Positions 1 through 8,179 of a stretch of DNA of 64,000 bases are shown one piece after another. The notes under the pieces were generated by a model. It searched no databases and had not been told where the DNA came from. It saw only the letters and a list, made by a program, of their open reading frames with translations. The stretch covers positions 1-64,000 of the forward strand of contig JBEVXD010000014.1 in NCBI GenBank assembly GCA_040506275.1, written 5' to 3'. This stretch comes from Thiodiazotropha sp040506275 (lineage in GTDB: Bacteria; Pseudomonadota; Gammaproteobacteria; Chromatiales; Chromatiaceae). How positions within the stretch are numbered: position 1 is the stretch's first letter; each line of letters begins with the position of its first letter. A program made the position numbers and the translations under genes.

Positions 1-384
1 CAGGCCGCATCCTACGACTCACTATGGCTTTTTGGTGGGGCATGGCCCCACCCTACGTCTAACGTGACAAATTCGAGCAGCGCACCTCTTGGTATCCCGT
101 TTTGACACGAGTGAGAAGCGCAGGAAAAACCGATCAGCGGGCCTGACTGTTTGAGCGCAGCGAGTTTCAGGCCTGCCGGTTTTTCCGAGCATCGCAGCGG
201 ACCCGTAGGGGCGTGGCATACGGGCGCCCTTTCTTTTGGTTACTTTTCTTTTGGCGAAAAAGAAAAGTGACTCGCCCAAGGGGGCGAAACAGTAGCGTGA
301 TGACTGGAAAGCAACAGTGAATGGGTACTCCCCCGAATTAACTCAAGTGTAGGGTGTGGCCTGCCGCACCAAACCAACCGCCAG
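1..384. repeat. Repeat-filled intergenic region
   Basis: No convincing gene is visible here. The stretch begins with a cut-off REP of the GCGGCAGGCCGCA class (1-16). It then holds a REP of the second class, GGTGGGGCATGGCCCCACC (34-52). A block of about 230 bp (80-302) recurs at 56008-56238 and again after the assembly gap at 56339-56580. A first-class REP lies at 352-370, just beyond the 3' end of the first glycosyltransferase gene. The 85-residue open frame on the minus strand at 22-279 is arginine-rich repeat translation and is not called. Confidence 0.75.
352..370. repeat. REP element, class 1
   Basis: Palindromic REP unit GGTGTGGCCTGCCGCACC with flanking TAG, the same class as the arrays around the RAYT gene at 3312. 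It sits 15 bp past the stop of the glycosyltransferase gene, a typical REP location. Confidence 0.8.
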
Positions 385-1500
385 CTAACGAGCGGGCAGC
401 CCCATCGCCTTGAGATAACCTGCGACGCTGTTCTCCAGCGTATAGGGTGCCGCAGCCGCTTTCAGACGTTCTGCTGGCAATGGATTATCCAGCTGCCTCG
501 CCATGGCCTCTGCCAGGCTCACCTCATCTCCCGGCTCAGCCAAAGGCTCACCCGGTAAATCCCCCAACAACTCTTCAGGGCCACTCGGACAGTTGGTTGA
601 AGCCACGGGAGTTCCTGCGGCGAGGGCCTCGACCAATACAGCACCCAGCCCCTCCCATAATGATGAGAGTACAAATAACCCGGCCTCTCTCATATAGGGA
701 TAGGGGGTGTCCACAAAGCCGGGCAAGGCAACCCGATCTTCAAGATTCAGCCGTTTGACTTCTGCCTCCAACCGCTCCCTAGCTCGACCCTCACCAACGA
801 TCATCAGACGGCAGTCGTAACGATCTTTGAGCAGAGCGAAAGCCCGTATCAGGGTGGTGAAATCCTTGCGGCGACAGAGTTCACCCACACCGAGAATCAC
901 CTTTGGCTCTCCCGCTTTAAACCAGGGGTGATCCAATGGTTGATTCAGACGCTCATAATACCTTGGGGTGATGATCGGGCTGGGCACCACAGAGATGCTT
1001 GACCGATCCACGCCGATGTAGTTTGCGAAGTCATCCGCTGCACCCACTGAGGGCATCAAGATTGCATCCGCATGCCGATAGAGATAACGCATTGAGTTGC
1101 GTTGTATGAATCGGTCGAACCGACTGCGACTTGCCAGATTTTTACTCACAGTAGTCCCAGTACGCAGAACCACGCGAGCCCGCCCTCCAGTGAGCGCATT
1201 GGCGATCAAAGCGGTACGATTGACTCGATCTTTATCGGACAAAAGCACATCAGGGCGATGTTTTTTCAGGTAAGCGATCAGCTCAGGCAAGGCGGTATAG
1301 ACATGCTTTGTTTTGAACTCAACCACGCGCAGATTTTCTGCCAGTGGACGTATCAGTTCGGGGCCATGATTTTGAATCTTCAGCAGATCGACCTGATAGC
1401 CTGCCTGAGCCATTCCCGGCAACAGGTTTTTCGCCAGCCGATCGACACCACTGTGACCTGAGGTGGCCAGAAAACAGGCAATACGGATTGGATTATTCAT
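385..1500 (-). CDS. GT4-family glycosyltransferase (downstream paralogue)
   Basis: Predicted GT-B fold glycosyltransferase of family 4, about 371 residues. Such enzymes move a sugar from a nucleotide-sugar donor to a polysaccharide or lipid acceptor at the cytoplasmic face of the membrane. The C-terminal half carries the donor-binding signature: ILGVGELCRRKDFTTLI (strand and helix after the domain hinge) and the E-x7-E type motif in SLWEGLGAVLVEALAAGTPV, followed by CPSGPEELL. The ATG at 1500 is preferred over a TTG at 1506. It overlaps the 3' end of the upstream glycosyltransferase by 8 bp, indicating translational coupling. The two proteins are paralogues and presumably add successive sugars in one glycan. 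Donor and acceptor cannot be read from sequence. Confidence 0.88.
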   Translation of the reverse strand: MNNPIRIACFLATSGHSGVDRLAKNLLPGMAQAGYQVDLLKIQNHGPELIRPLAENLRVVEFKTKHVYTALPELIAYLKKHRPDVLLSDKDRVNRTALIANALTGGRARVVLRTGTTVSKNLASRSRFDRFIQRNSMRYLYRHADAILMPSVGAADDFANYIGVDRSSISVVPSPIITPRYYERLNQPLDHPWFKAGEPKVILGVGELCRRKDFTTLIRAFALLKDRYDCRLMIVGEGRARERLEAEVKRLNLEDRVALPGFVDTPYPYMREAGLFVLSSLWEGLGAVLVEALAAGTPVASTNCPSGPEELLGDLPGEPLAEPGDEVSLAEAMARQLDNPLPAERLKAAAAPYTLENSVAGYLKAMGLPAR

Positions 1501-2665
1501 TATCAACCGAAGGAAGCTTCAGTCCAAACGCAGCCAGATAGCTTCTGGCACTTTTTTCAAGAGTGTACTCACTTACTGCCGACTTCAGTTTTTCCTGGTC
1601 CGGTGATTCCCGAAGGGTCTGCAACATCGCCTCCGCCAACCGATCCACATCACCTACAGGCACCAAGGGCAACACTTCTCCACCGCGTGAGACTTCAAAC
1701 GGCCCGGAAGGGCAATCAGTACTCACCGAGGGTGTACCGAGTGCCAAAGCCTCAGTTAATACATTGGGTGACCCCTCCCACAGGGAGGAGAGCACAAACA
1801 GACCGGCATGTTTTAGATAGACGTAGGGGTTATCAACAAACCCTACCAGGCGAAAATCATCACCCAGCTCCAACTCTTGCGCCAGCAGTTTCAGTTGCGC
1901 CTCTTTATTGCCCTGACCAAGAATCATCAGACGACAAGGCAGCTGCTGCCTCACCTGAGCAAAAGCTTGAATCAGTGAAGGAAAGTCCTTCTGTCGACGT
2001 AATCCACCGATACCGAGTATCACCGGTGGTTGATCAGCGGCCAACCAGGGATCTGGAACCTCTGCTTCAGACAGCTCATAGAGCTCCGGAGTGATGGTGG
2101 GATTCTTGATGACAGTAATTCGATCCTGGGAAACCTTGCTGAGTTGCATTACCTCATCAGCCACACCCTGGGATACCGCAACAACCCCATCGGCCTGATT
2201 GAACAGTTTCACCAGATTACGGGTTTTCAACCAGCGACGAATCCAGCCCATACCACGGGCTTTCATCCTCGATATCAGGGCGGTTCCTGGACGCAGATAA
2301 AAGCGGGTCTTACCCTTGTGGCTTTGTTTGGCCTTAAGTGCAATCTCGTCATCGAGAATCTTCGCCGAAACCACAATATCCGGATCGTTGTGTTGCAAAT
2401 AGTCGAGCAGTTTGGGCAGTGCTTCACTCTGTTTTGCAACCGGAAACTTAATCACACGAACGCTATTGGGTAGCAGATGAAGATAGGGTGCATTACTGTT
2501 CTTGATAATGAAATCCACCCTTACCCCGATTAACGACAAACCTCTGGCGATATTGACCATCATTCGCTCCACGCCACCATCGCCGAACTTCAGAATAAAC
2601 AGACAGACATGGGGAACAGAGTTTTGTGATTCATGCATAGGTAATTGGCTTCCAGATAATGCCAT
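1493..2665 (-). CDS. GT4-family glycosyltransferase (upstream paralogue)
   Basis: GT-B fold, family 4 glycosyltransferase of about 390 residues, paralogous to the gene directly downstream. Visible features are the N-terminal glycine-rich acceptor-domain loop (FGDGGVERMMVNIARGL), the donor-domain start ILGIGGLRRQKDFPSLI, and the C-terminal E-x7-E motif in SLWEGSPNVLTEALALGTPSVSTDCPSGPFEV. The N-terminal GG-V-x-x-M/L pattern is typical of lipopolysaccharide or capsule glycosyltransferases. It is first in a two-gene minus-strand operon. The start could be ATG 2665 or ATG 2638 (MHESQNS); neither has a strong Shine-Dalgarno. No other glycan genes lie in the window, so the final product is unknown. 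Confidence 0.87.
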   Translation of the reverse strand: MALSGSQLPMHESQNSVPHVCLFILKFGDGGVERMMVNIARGLSLIGVRVDFIIKNSNAPYLHLLPNSVRVIKFPVAKQSEALPKLLDYLQHNDPDIVVSAKILDDEIALKAKQSHKGKTRFYLRPGTALISRMKARGMGWIRRWLKTRNLVKLFNQADGVVAVSQGVADEVMQLSKVSQDRITVIKNPTITPELYELSEAEVPDPWLAADQPPVILGIGGLRRQKDFPSLIQAFAQVRQQLPCRLMILGQGNKEAQLKLLAQELELGDDFRLVGFVDNPYVYLKHAGLFVLSSLWEGSPNVLTEALALGTPSVSTDCPSGPFEVSRGGEVLPLVPVGDVDRLAEAMLQTLRESPDQEKLKSAVSEYTLEKSARSYLAAFGLKLPSVDNE

Positions 2666-2845
2666 TCTCGAAAAGCGGGTGAACAGGATGGAACTACCCT
2701 TTCAATTTCGACGCATAATAACACCTTACAAACATGGGCACAGCGTCAGTGGGGGTGGGATTCTATTGAGCTATTTATTCGTTCACCTTTACATAGGAAG
2801 CGAGTGCGGCCTGTAAGTCTATTCGATTACCGTGACTTTGGGCAT

Positions 2846-3248
2846 GGTGCGGCAGGCCACACCTCATATCGACGGCACTCTACGGGATTCAAATCGGTTG
2901 TAGGGTACGGCCTGCCGCACCGAGGTCAATATCAAATCTAAGGTAATTGGTTAAGGAGCTGTTGTCTCTGTGTGCCGCCTGCGAGTTTCCTCTGTTACTC
3001 TGGCTTGGACATGGTGCGGCCTGCCGCACCGAGGTCAATATCAAATCTAAGGTAATTGGTTAAGGAGCTGTTGTCTCTGTGTGCTGCCTGCGAGTTTCCT
3101 CTGTTACTCTGGCTTGGACATGGTGCGGCAGGCCGCACCCTACAGGGATTAAATCAGTTGTATGGTGCGGCCTGCCGCACCGAGGTCAATATCAAAGCTA
3201 CGGTGGTTGGTTGAGGAACTGCTGTCTCTGTGTGCTGCCTGCCGCACC
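2846..3248. repeat. REP/BIME array upstream of RAYT
   Basis: Six class-1 REP palindromes occur in both orientations at about 2846-2863, 2904-2921, 3013-3030, 3122-3139, 3164-3181 and 3233-3248. The core is GGTGCGGCAGGCCGCACC or its reverse complement. Between them a unit starting CACCGAGGTCAATATCAAA repeats from 2918 to 3027, a period of 109 bp, and recurs at 3178. The alternating orientation of the palindromes is the layout called BIME in other genomes. It directly precedes the transposase gene at 3312. Confidence 0.9.
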
Positions 3249-3311
3249 GGATGGAACGTTAATGGGTTGTGCTAAAATAACAACCCCTATCTATTGCCAA
3301 GGAGTGGCGAT

Positions 3312-3863
3312 ATGTCGAACTACAAACGCTATCCTGTTGCGGGCGGTATCTATTTCTTTACCGTTGTTACTTTCAATCGTCGGCCCTTGTTTGCTGATCC
3401 ATTGGCGCGCCAATGTTTGCGTCATGCGATTTTGGAAACATGTCAAAAAACACCATTTACCACTCTTGGATTTTGCCTGTTACCTGATCACCTGCATTGC
3501 ATCTGGACCTTACCTGAAGGGGACTCGGATTTTTCATTACGATGGAATCGGGTGAAAGGCAGATTCTCAAAGCACTACATGGCTGCTGGCGGTATTGATG
3601 ATGGTGCATCTCTATCCAGACGCAAGCGGGGCGAGGTTACAATTTGGCAGCGGCGATTCTGGGAACATTCGGTCCGTGATGAGTCGGATCTCATACGTCA
3701 TCTTGATTATCTTCATTACAACCCGGTTAAGCATGGGTTGGTCGTGGGGGTTGGGGATTGGCCTTGGTCGACCTTCCATCGATTCGTTAGAGAAGGGGCT
3801 TATCCGGTGGATTGGTGTGGCAATGGTATTCGCGATGAGGTGATGGATAGTGTAGGCGAGTAA
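3312..3863 (+). CDS. REP-associated tyrosine transposase (RAYT, TnpREP)
   Basis: Single-stranded DNA nuclease of the Y1 HUH superfamily, about 183 residues. RAYTs bind and cleave REP hairpins and are the presumed movers of REP/BIME sequences. The HUH motif is visible as PDHLHCIW near residues 56-63, and the catalytic tyrosine lies in the C-terminal LDYLHYNPVKHGLV block. A WQRRFWEH segment typical of the family precedes it. The start at 3312 is chosen because AAGGAG sits 7 bp upstream (3299-3304) and the protein then begins at the conserved YFFTVVTFNRR region; an in-frame ATG at 3294 lacks this. The frame looks intact. The gene is flanked on both sides by class-1 REP arrays, its probable cognate substrate. 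Confidence 0.93.
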   Translation: MSNYKRYPVAGGIYFFTVVTFNRRPLFADPLARQCLRHAILETCQKTPFTTLGFCLLPDHLHCIWTLPEGDSDFSLRWNRVKGRFSKHYMAAGGIDDGASLSRRKRGEVTIWQRRFWEHSVRDESDLIRHLDYLHYNPVKHGLVVGVGDWPWSTFHRFVREGAYPVDWCGNGIRDEVMDSVGE

Positions 3864-3873
3864 ATCAGCTGTA

Positions 3874-4221
3874 GGGTGCGGCCTGCCGCACCGAGGTCAA
3901 TATCAAAGCTACGGTGGTTGGTTGAGGATCTGCTGTGTCTGTGTGCCGCCTGCGAGTTTCCTCTGTTATTCTGGCTTCGACATGGTGCGGCAGGCCGCAC
4001 CCTACGAGAGCTTCATATCGACAGCTCTCTACGGGATTCAAATCGGTTGTAGGGTACGGCCTGCCGCACCGAGGTCAATATCAAATCTAAGGTAATTGGT
4101 TAAGGAGCTGTTGTGTCTGTGTGCTGCCTGCGAGTTTCCTCTGTTACTCTGGCTTGGACATGGTGCGGCAGGCCGCATCCTACAGGGATTGAATCAGTTG
4201 TAGGGTGCGGCCTGCCGCACC
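3874..4221. repeat. REP/BIME array downstream of RAYT
   Basis: Five class-1 REP palindromes lie at about 3874-3892, 3983-4001, 4052-4070, 4162-4180 and 4203-4221. They alternate in orientation and are separated by the same 'CACCGAGGTCAATATCAAA...' units as the upstream array (unit starts at 3889 and 4067). The last REP ends 15 bp before the stop codon of the convergent SDR gene. Together with 2846-3248 it makes the RAYT gene a self-contained REP-RAYT unit. Confidence 0.9.
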
Positions 4222-4235
4222 AGGTTTCTGTCAAT

Positions 4236-5057
4236 TTATTCCTCGGAATGGGTTGGCTTCATATGTCTCTGCATCTCTGCCGCCATGACACTCAATCCCC
4301 CTAACGACCAGCCGCCATCCACCGGTAACACGGCTCCTGTGATATAGGTAGCCATGGGTGATGCCAGAAATAGTGCCATGTTGGCAATATCCTCAGCCCT
4401 GCCCAAACGCTTCAGGGGTACGGAATCAACAATCATCCGTTTCGCTTCCTCGGATGGTGCCAGACGCTTCATGCCCTCTGTATCTGCAATTGGACCGGGG
4501 ACAATCGAATTCACCCTGACACCTGCCTCACCCCACTCCATTGCCAACACCCGCGTCACCATATCTACCCCAGCCTTGGCAGCACAGACATGAACCTGCA
4601 TCGGCATCGGAACATAGGCTTGTGGTGCTGAGATGTTGATCACTATGGCACCGGGCTTATTGAGATAGGCATAAGCGCTACGCAGAACATGGTAAGTGCC
4701 CATAAGATCGATATCGACAACCGCAGAAAAACCGTTCGGCGACATATCAAGTGCCGATGCGGGAAAGTTGCCCGCAGCGCCGGAGACTAAAATATCAATG
4801 CCACCAAAAGCATCATTGATTTCAGACATCACATTTTCAATCGCTGACAGATCCCTGACGTCAGCACAGCGGCCTATCGCTTCCCCCCCTCTTTTCAAGA
4901 GCGCGTCGAGCGCACTCTCCATCTTTTTTTGGGAACGACCTACCACAGCAACCCGTGCACCCTGTACGGCAAATGCATCAGCAATACCGAGATTGATACC
5001 ACTGGTACCGCCGACGACAAGCACTGAGCGCCCGGAGAAATCCATTAACTGATTCAT
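4236..5057 (-). CDS. SDR oxidoreductase, 2,4-dienoyl-CoA reductase-like
   Basis: Short-chain dehydrogenase/reductase of about 273 residues with a Rossmann fold. The cofactor loop VVGGTSGINLGIADAF is near the N-terminus, and DIDLMGTYHVLRSA and GPIADTEGMKRL follow. Around the usual YxxxK site it reads QVHVCAAKAGVDMVTRVLAMEWG. The lysine is present but the tyrosine four residues before it is a valine. This tyrosine-less QVH-AAK-AVD pattern is characteristic of the peroxisomal-type 2,4-dienoyl-CoA reductase (DECR2) branch, so reduction of unsaturated acyl-CoA with NADPH is a reasonable guess. ATG 5057 has AGGGTG upstream; GTG 5063 is an alternative. It is a single gene next to the REP array. Confidence 0.85.
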   Translation of the reverse strand: MNQLMDFSGRSVLVVGGTSGINLGIADAFAVQGARVAVVGRSQKKMESALDALLKRGGEAIGRCADVRDLSAIENVMSEINDAFGGIDILVSGAAGNFPASALDMSPNGFSAVVDIDLMGTYHVLRSAYAYLNKPGAIVINISAPQAYVPMPMQVHVCAAKAGVDMVTRVLAMEWGEAGVRVNSIVPGPIADTEGMKRLAPSEEAKRMIVDSVPLKRLGRAEDIANMALFLASPMATYITGAVLPVDGGWSLGGLSVMAAEMQRHMKPTHSEE

Positions 5058-5156
5058 ATCCACACCCTAAGGAACCCCTGTGATGCCGGCACCTGGCTAG
5101 CATTTTTTGAGAGCCTGTAATCAATTCATGAATTAATCAGGGACTCAGTAGTTTAA

Positions 5157-5381
5157 TATTAACCCGGCACCTTAATAGGTAGGTTCAGCCTAAGCGTACC
5201 TGCCTGCAGCAAGGCATGCTTAGGCCTGTCCTTTACACACTCAAACTGTTAGGGGCGACAAGAAGACCCTTGCTCTACGTTGTGACTCTTGGCAAGGGGG
5301 CAAACCATTACCTGCGAGTCACGCCTTGATCAAGGGCCTTCTTGTCCCCATGAACCTACCTAATAAGGTGCCGGGTTAATA
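5157..5381. repeat. Modular inverted-repeat element, type B ends
   Basis: A 225-bp non-coding element bounded by about 31-bp terminal inverted repeats (5157-5187 and 5351-5381, one mismatch) beginning TATTAACCCGGCACCTTAAT. Inside are a small hairpin (CCTAAGC ... GCTTAGG, about 5191-5226) and a long stem (ACAAGAAG ... CTTCTTGT). The core around CTTGATCAAGGG is related to the core of the elements at 21299 and 45594. The right end supplies the last tyrosine codon and the TAA of the neighbouring TPR gene. Confidence 0.85.
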
Positions 5382-6014
5382 TAGCTCTCCGAGCATGCGC
5401 TTTGCCTCTGCGCCTACGGTATTATCTGCACCTAACTCAATCGCTTTATTGAGTGCGTCAGCTGCACCTTGCTTATCACCAGTCTGCGCCAGCACAAAAC
5501 CCAGGGTCAGTTGTATGCGTTGGAATTCAGGATTTTTCTGAACACCTGCCATCAATATAGTAACTGCTTGATCAGCCTGTCCGGTATAGAGCAGGGCCAA
5601 GCCTAAATCGTTATAGGATTCAACGTCATCCGGATTGATTGTAATGGCCCTCTCATAGAGCTCGATGGCCTGCTGGTAGTTTTTCTCAGCAAAGTAGTTA
5701 TCTGCAAGGCGAGCGATCAGAGCGGGGTCGTCTTGACTGAGGTCAGCAGCAGCAGGTGCTAGACCTAATTTACCAGGTGTTAAGCCTGCACCCATCGGGT
5801 TGGGCATTGGATGCGGCACAGCGACACCATCTCTACCATTTGTTGCTGCAGCCACCGATGGCTTTTGTTCATAGTAGCTACGGGTTAAGGCGTAAACCAT
5901 CAAGCCATAAGTGATCTGTGCTATTACAATCACTACCCAGGTCAGAGCGCTTAATTTTGGCATATTAATCAGTATCTTAGTTGTTAGTAAAAAGTCCGTG
6001 CGAGTCTGAATCAT
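5376..6014 (-). CDS. Membrane-anchored TPR protein
   Basis: Protein of about 212 residues with one N-terminal transmembrane helix (LSALTWVVIVIAQITYGLMVYAL, about residues 21-43), then a linker and tetratricopeptide repeats. At least two clear TPR units are visible: NYFAEKNYQQAIELYERAITINPDD and VESYNDLGLALLYTGQADQAVTILMAGVQKNPE. A third, degenerate one follows (LGFVLAQTGDKQGAADALNKAIELG). It is probably a protein-protein scaffold facing the periplasm; no partner is indicated. The start is uncertain: ATG 6014 or ATG 5963 (MPKLSALTWVV), neither with a good Shine-Dalgarno. Unusually, the last codon and the stop lie inside the terminal repeat of the element at 5157-5381, so the C-terminus was probably reset by its insertion. 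Confidence 0.8.
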   Translation of the reverse strand: MIQTRTDFLLTTKILINMPKLSALTWVVIVIAQITYGLMVYALTRSYYEQKPSVAAATNGRDGVAVPHPMPNPMGAGLTPGKLGLAPAAADLSQDDPALIARLADNYFAEKNYQQAIELYERAITINPDDVESYNDLGLALLYTGQADQAVTILMAGVQKNPEFQRIQLTLGFVLAQTGDKQGAADALNKAIELGADNTVGAEAKRMLGELY

Positions 6015-6199
6015 CAGCGCCGGTGTTATTCGTTGTATGAATCCATTCTAGTCTAGCCTGCAGCCAGGCTTGCCTTTGTGTCAACAAAGATATCCCTAAG
6101 TTTTGTACTTCATATAGATAAACGACTAGAATGCAAATCCTATCCAGTTAGATTGTAAACGGACTACTTTGGATTTAAACGAGAAGAGGGATATTTCTC

Positions 6200-6445
6200 A
6201 TGGCCAGGGAACAGAGAACAGGCTTACCACCCATACCAGATGACTTTCAACAACTGCTAAACCAGTGGCAGCAGACAACCTTGCAGAAGATAGAAGGCTT
6301 CGGCTGGAAAATAAAGTTCATCAGAAGACCGCTATTTCAGGAAATAACCATTGTTGTCTCCAATCCAACTGGAGACCAGGTCGGTATACTTGAGCAAAGT
6401 GGCGAGGTTGTGGTTCACCCGGTAACAGACTTTCGTACCAAGTAA
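6200..6445 (+). CDS. Conserved small hypothetical protein
   Basis: An 81-residue soluble protein, not recognised by function. It begins after a purine-rich Shine-Dalgarno (GAAGAGGGA, 6183-6191). The sequence GFGWKIKFIRRPLFQEITIVVSNPTGDQVGILEQSGEV looks like a small beta-rich domain with alternating hydrophobics, and the N-terminal half is a predicted helix (DDFQQLLNQWQQTTLQKI). There is no signal peptide and there are no cysteines. It is a single gene, divergent from the TPR gene and convergent with the ABC-substrate-binding gene that ends 2 bp after it. Codon use resembles its neighbours, so it is likely a real gene of unknown role. Confidence 0.7.
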   Translation: MAREQRTGLPPIPDDFQQLLNQWQQTTLQKIEGFGWKIKFIRRPLFQEITIVVSNPTGDQVGILEQSGEVVVHPVTDFRTK

Positions 6446-6447
6446 AT

Positions 6448-7374
6448 TTACTCGACCACCTCGTCAGCCAGCTGCAATACGTTTTCAGTCAGCTTGAGGC
6501 CTATTTTGCTTGCTGTTTTTGCATTCAGAGTCATACGGGTACCCAAAGGATCCTGCACGCCAATCTGTGATGGCTTAACGCCATGCAGCAAGATATCCTC
6601 TGCCAGACCAGCTGCCTGTAATCCGACGCTTGGGATATCGGGATTAACCGCCAACAGCAATCCGAGTCGAACGATATTGTCTGATTGACCGATACAGATC
6701 AGACGATCCTTAACACATTGGCGTTTTAACCAATGAATATTCTCCAATGTATAGAGCACAGGATCGGTTGGTAACCAGACAGCATCTACCTTTCCCGCCA
6801 ATCGACGATATGCCTGCTTAAGCTCTTTTGCTCGTTCAATAGGCTTGGCAGATACTTCGACACCCACTAGGTCGGCAGTCCTGATTGCCTCTTCAACACT
6901 CGCCAGACTATGAGCATTACTATAGATAACACCTATACGAGCTACTTCAGGAAACAGCAGATTCAACGAAAGCAGTTGTGTACCCGGAGCCACTTCAGCA
7001 TCGATACCGGCAAGGTTACTCTGTCCCTCCAGTAGTCGATAGCGTTGCCAATTGAGTACCATCGCAAAAAGGACCGGCACATCCTGTCTTGATTGGGTAG
7101 CCAGTTTGGCAAAATAGGCGGCTTTGGCACCAAATGCCACAATCATAATCGGCTTGGAAGCCATTACCTCTGCCATAACCTCTGGTGCCTGATGTATATC
7201 CCCTTTTAGATTGAACACCTCAACCTGATGTTTCAATTTAGACCTGAACTGAACAAGGGGCCGCTCGTAAACGGCATCTGAATCTGAGAGCAACACAACA
7301 ACCGGCGCCTGATCCGACCAAACAGGTAGGGCAATCACTATCATGATTAAAAATAGAAGATACCTATTTCGCAT
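6448..7374 (-). CDS. ABC-type substrate-binding protein (ABC_sub_bind family)
   Basis: Periplasmic binding protein of about 308 residues with an N-terminal signal peptide (MRNRYLLFLIMIVIALPVWS). It resembles the ABC_sub_bind/YtnP-type family (type I periplasmic fold): VVLLSDSDAVYERPLVQF, VAFGAKAAYFAK, FPEVARIGVIYSNAHSLASVEEA, LLAVNPDIPSVGLQAAGLAEDIL. No transporter permease or ATPase is encoded nearby. It is last in an operon with a PhnD-like binding protein and a histidine kinase, so it more likely presents a ligand to the sensor than feeds a transporter (inference). The start at 7374 has a GTGGAG Shine-Dalgarno and overlaps the upstream gene by 11 bp. An ATG at 7389 also exists. Confidence 0.82.
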   Translation of the reverse strand: MRNRYLLFLIMIVIALPVWSDQAPVVVLLSDSDAVYERPLVQFRSKLKHQVEVFNLKGDIHQAPEVMAEVMASKPIMIVAFGAKAAYFAKLATQSRQDVPVLFAMVLNWQRYRLLEGQSNLAGIDAEVAPGTQLLSLNLLFPEVARIGVIYSNAHSLASVEEAIRTADLVGVEVSAKPIERAKELKQAYRRLAGKVDAVWLPTDPVLYTLENIHWLKRQCVKDRLICIGQSDNIVRLGLLLAVNPDIPSVGLQAAGLAEDILLHGVKPSQIGVQDPLGTRMTLNAKTASKIGLKLTENVLQLADEVVE

Positions 7375-8158
7375 GGTCACTCCACCCATCGATCTGAAGG
7401 GAATGCATCACGGTACTGTCTTTAGATGAAAGCATAAATTTTTTCAGCTTATTTGTTTGCTCTTCAGAGACAGCGCCTTTAATGAAGCCCAGTACCGGCA
7501 TATCCACTGGCGCAAATTCGCTATAGATACGTAGAGAATCGATCAGCTTAGGATTAATGGTCTGAAATAATTTCAAATTTGCCTGTGTTACCAGTGCAAC
7601 ATCCACTTGACCCAGTGCCGCTGCAAAAATAGCATCAGCATCTTTCGGCACTTCAACAATGCTGAGCTGATCGACGTTAAACAGCTCATTGACATCCAGT
7701 ATGCTACTTAATAGTTCTTTGGAGTCTGGCCCCAGACTGGTCATCGCCAAAGTCTTTCTACCTGAGTTAGGAAACTCACTGTCTCCATTACGCTTGCTGA
7801 CCAGCAATTTTTGGTAGTCATTCCGCTGATGACGTACTGCCTGCAATAGGGGCATAAACCCAAGCTCATCTACATAACGTTTCAGATACCAGTGGGGCGC
7901 AAACACAAAGGCGGGCTGATCCTTACGCACCTGTGAATCAAAATCATTCAGATGCGCAAAAGGCTGAAACTCTATGGGCAAGCTAAATCCCTCAAGCAGG
8001 GTCTCCATATCGCTTTTTAATCGACCAAGATTATTTTGCGGTGAATCGGGATTGAAATAATAGAAACGCAACCCGTCATCCCCAAGTAAAGTACCTGGGA
8101 ATGCCAGCAGCCATAACCAGAGCAGGCAGGAACTGAAGATTATACTAAGGGTGCGCAA
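7364..8158 (-). CDS. PhnD-like periplasmic substrate-binding protein
   Basis: Type II periplasmic binding protein of about 264 residues with a signal peptide (residues 1-26, ending FPGTLLG). It resembles the phosphate/phosphite/phosphonate-binding family: FYYFNPDSPQNNLGRLKSDMETLL, AFVFAPHWYLKRY, AMTSLGPDSKELLSSIL, AALGQVDVALVTQANL. Members next to sensor kinases often act as periplasmic sensory domains rather than as transport components. It apparently uses a TTG start at 8158, with GGAG about 9 bp upstream. It lies between the histidine kinase gene (22 bp upstream) and the second binding protein (11-bp overlap), with no transporter genes. The ligand is unknown; phosphonate binding is not implied. 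Confidence 0.8.
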   Translation of the reverse strand: MRTLSIIFSSCLLWLWLLAFPGTLLGDDGLRFYYFNPDSPQNNLGRLKSDMETLLEGFSLPIEFQPFAHLNDFDSQVRKDQPAFVFAPHWYLKRYVDELGFMPLLQAVRHQRNDYQKLLVSKRNGDSEFPNSGRKTLAMTSLGPDSKELLSSILDVNELFNVDQLSIVEVPKDADAIFAAALGQVDVALVTQANLKLFQTINPKLIDSLRIYSEFAPVDMPVLGFIKGAVSEEQTNKLKKFMLSSKDSTVMHSLQIDGWSDHAK

Positions 8159-8179
8159 TCAAACCGCTCCAAGGGCATA

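Noticed and set aside
22..279. 85-residue arginine-rich open frame on the minus strand, with relatives at 55999-56553
   Set aside because: It is translation of a dispersed repeat; similar frames occur in several copies with palindromic insertions and N bases inside. No Shine-Dalgarno or protein-like composition.
1540..1565. TGGCAC followed by a T-rich stretch as a sigma-54 promoter
   Set aside because: It lies inside the glycosyltransferase coding sequence and lacks the -12 TTGC element at correct spacing.
3079..3555. 158-residue plus-strand frame overlapping the RAYT 5' region
   Set aside because: Runs through REP repeats in a different frame from the recognisable RAYT protein.
2846..4221. 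Array of palindromic repeats resembling a CRISPR
   Set aside because: The units between the palindromes are themselves repeated, orientation alternates, and no cas genes are near. It is a REP/BIME array around a RAYT.
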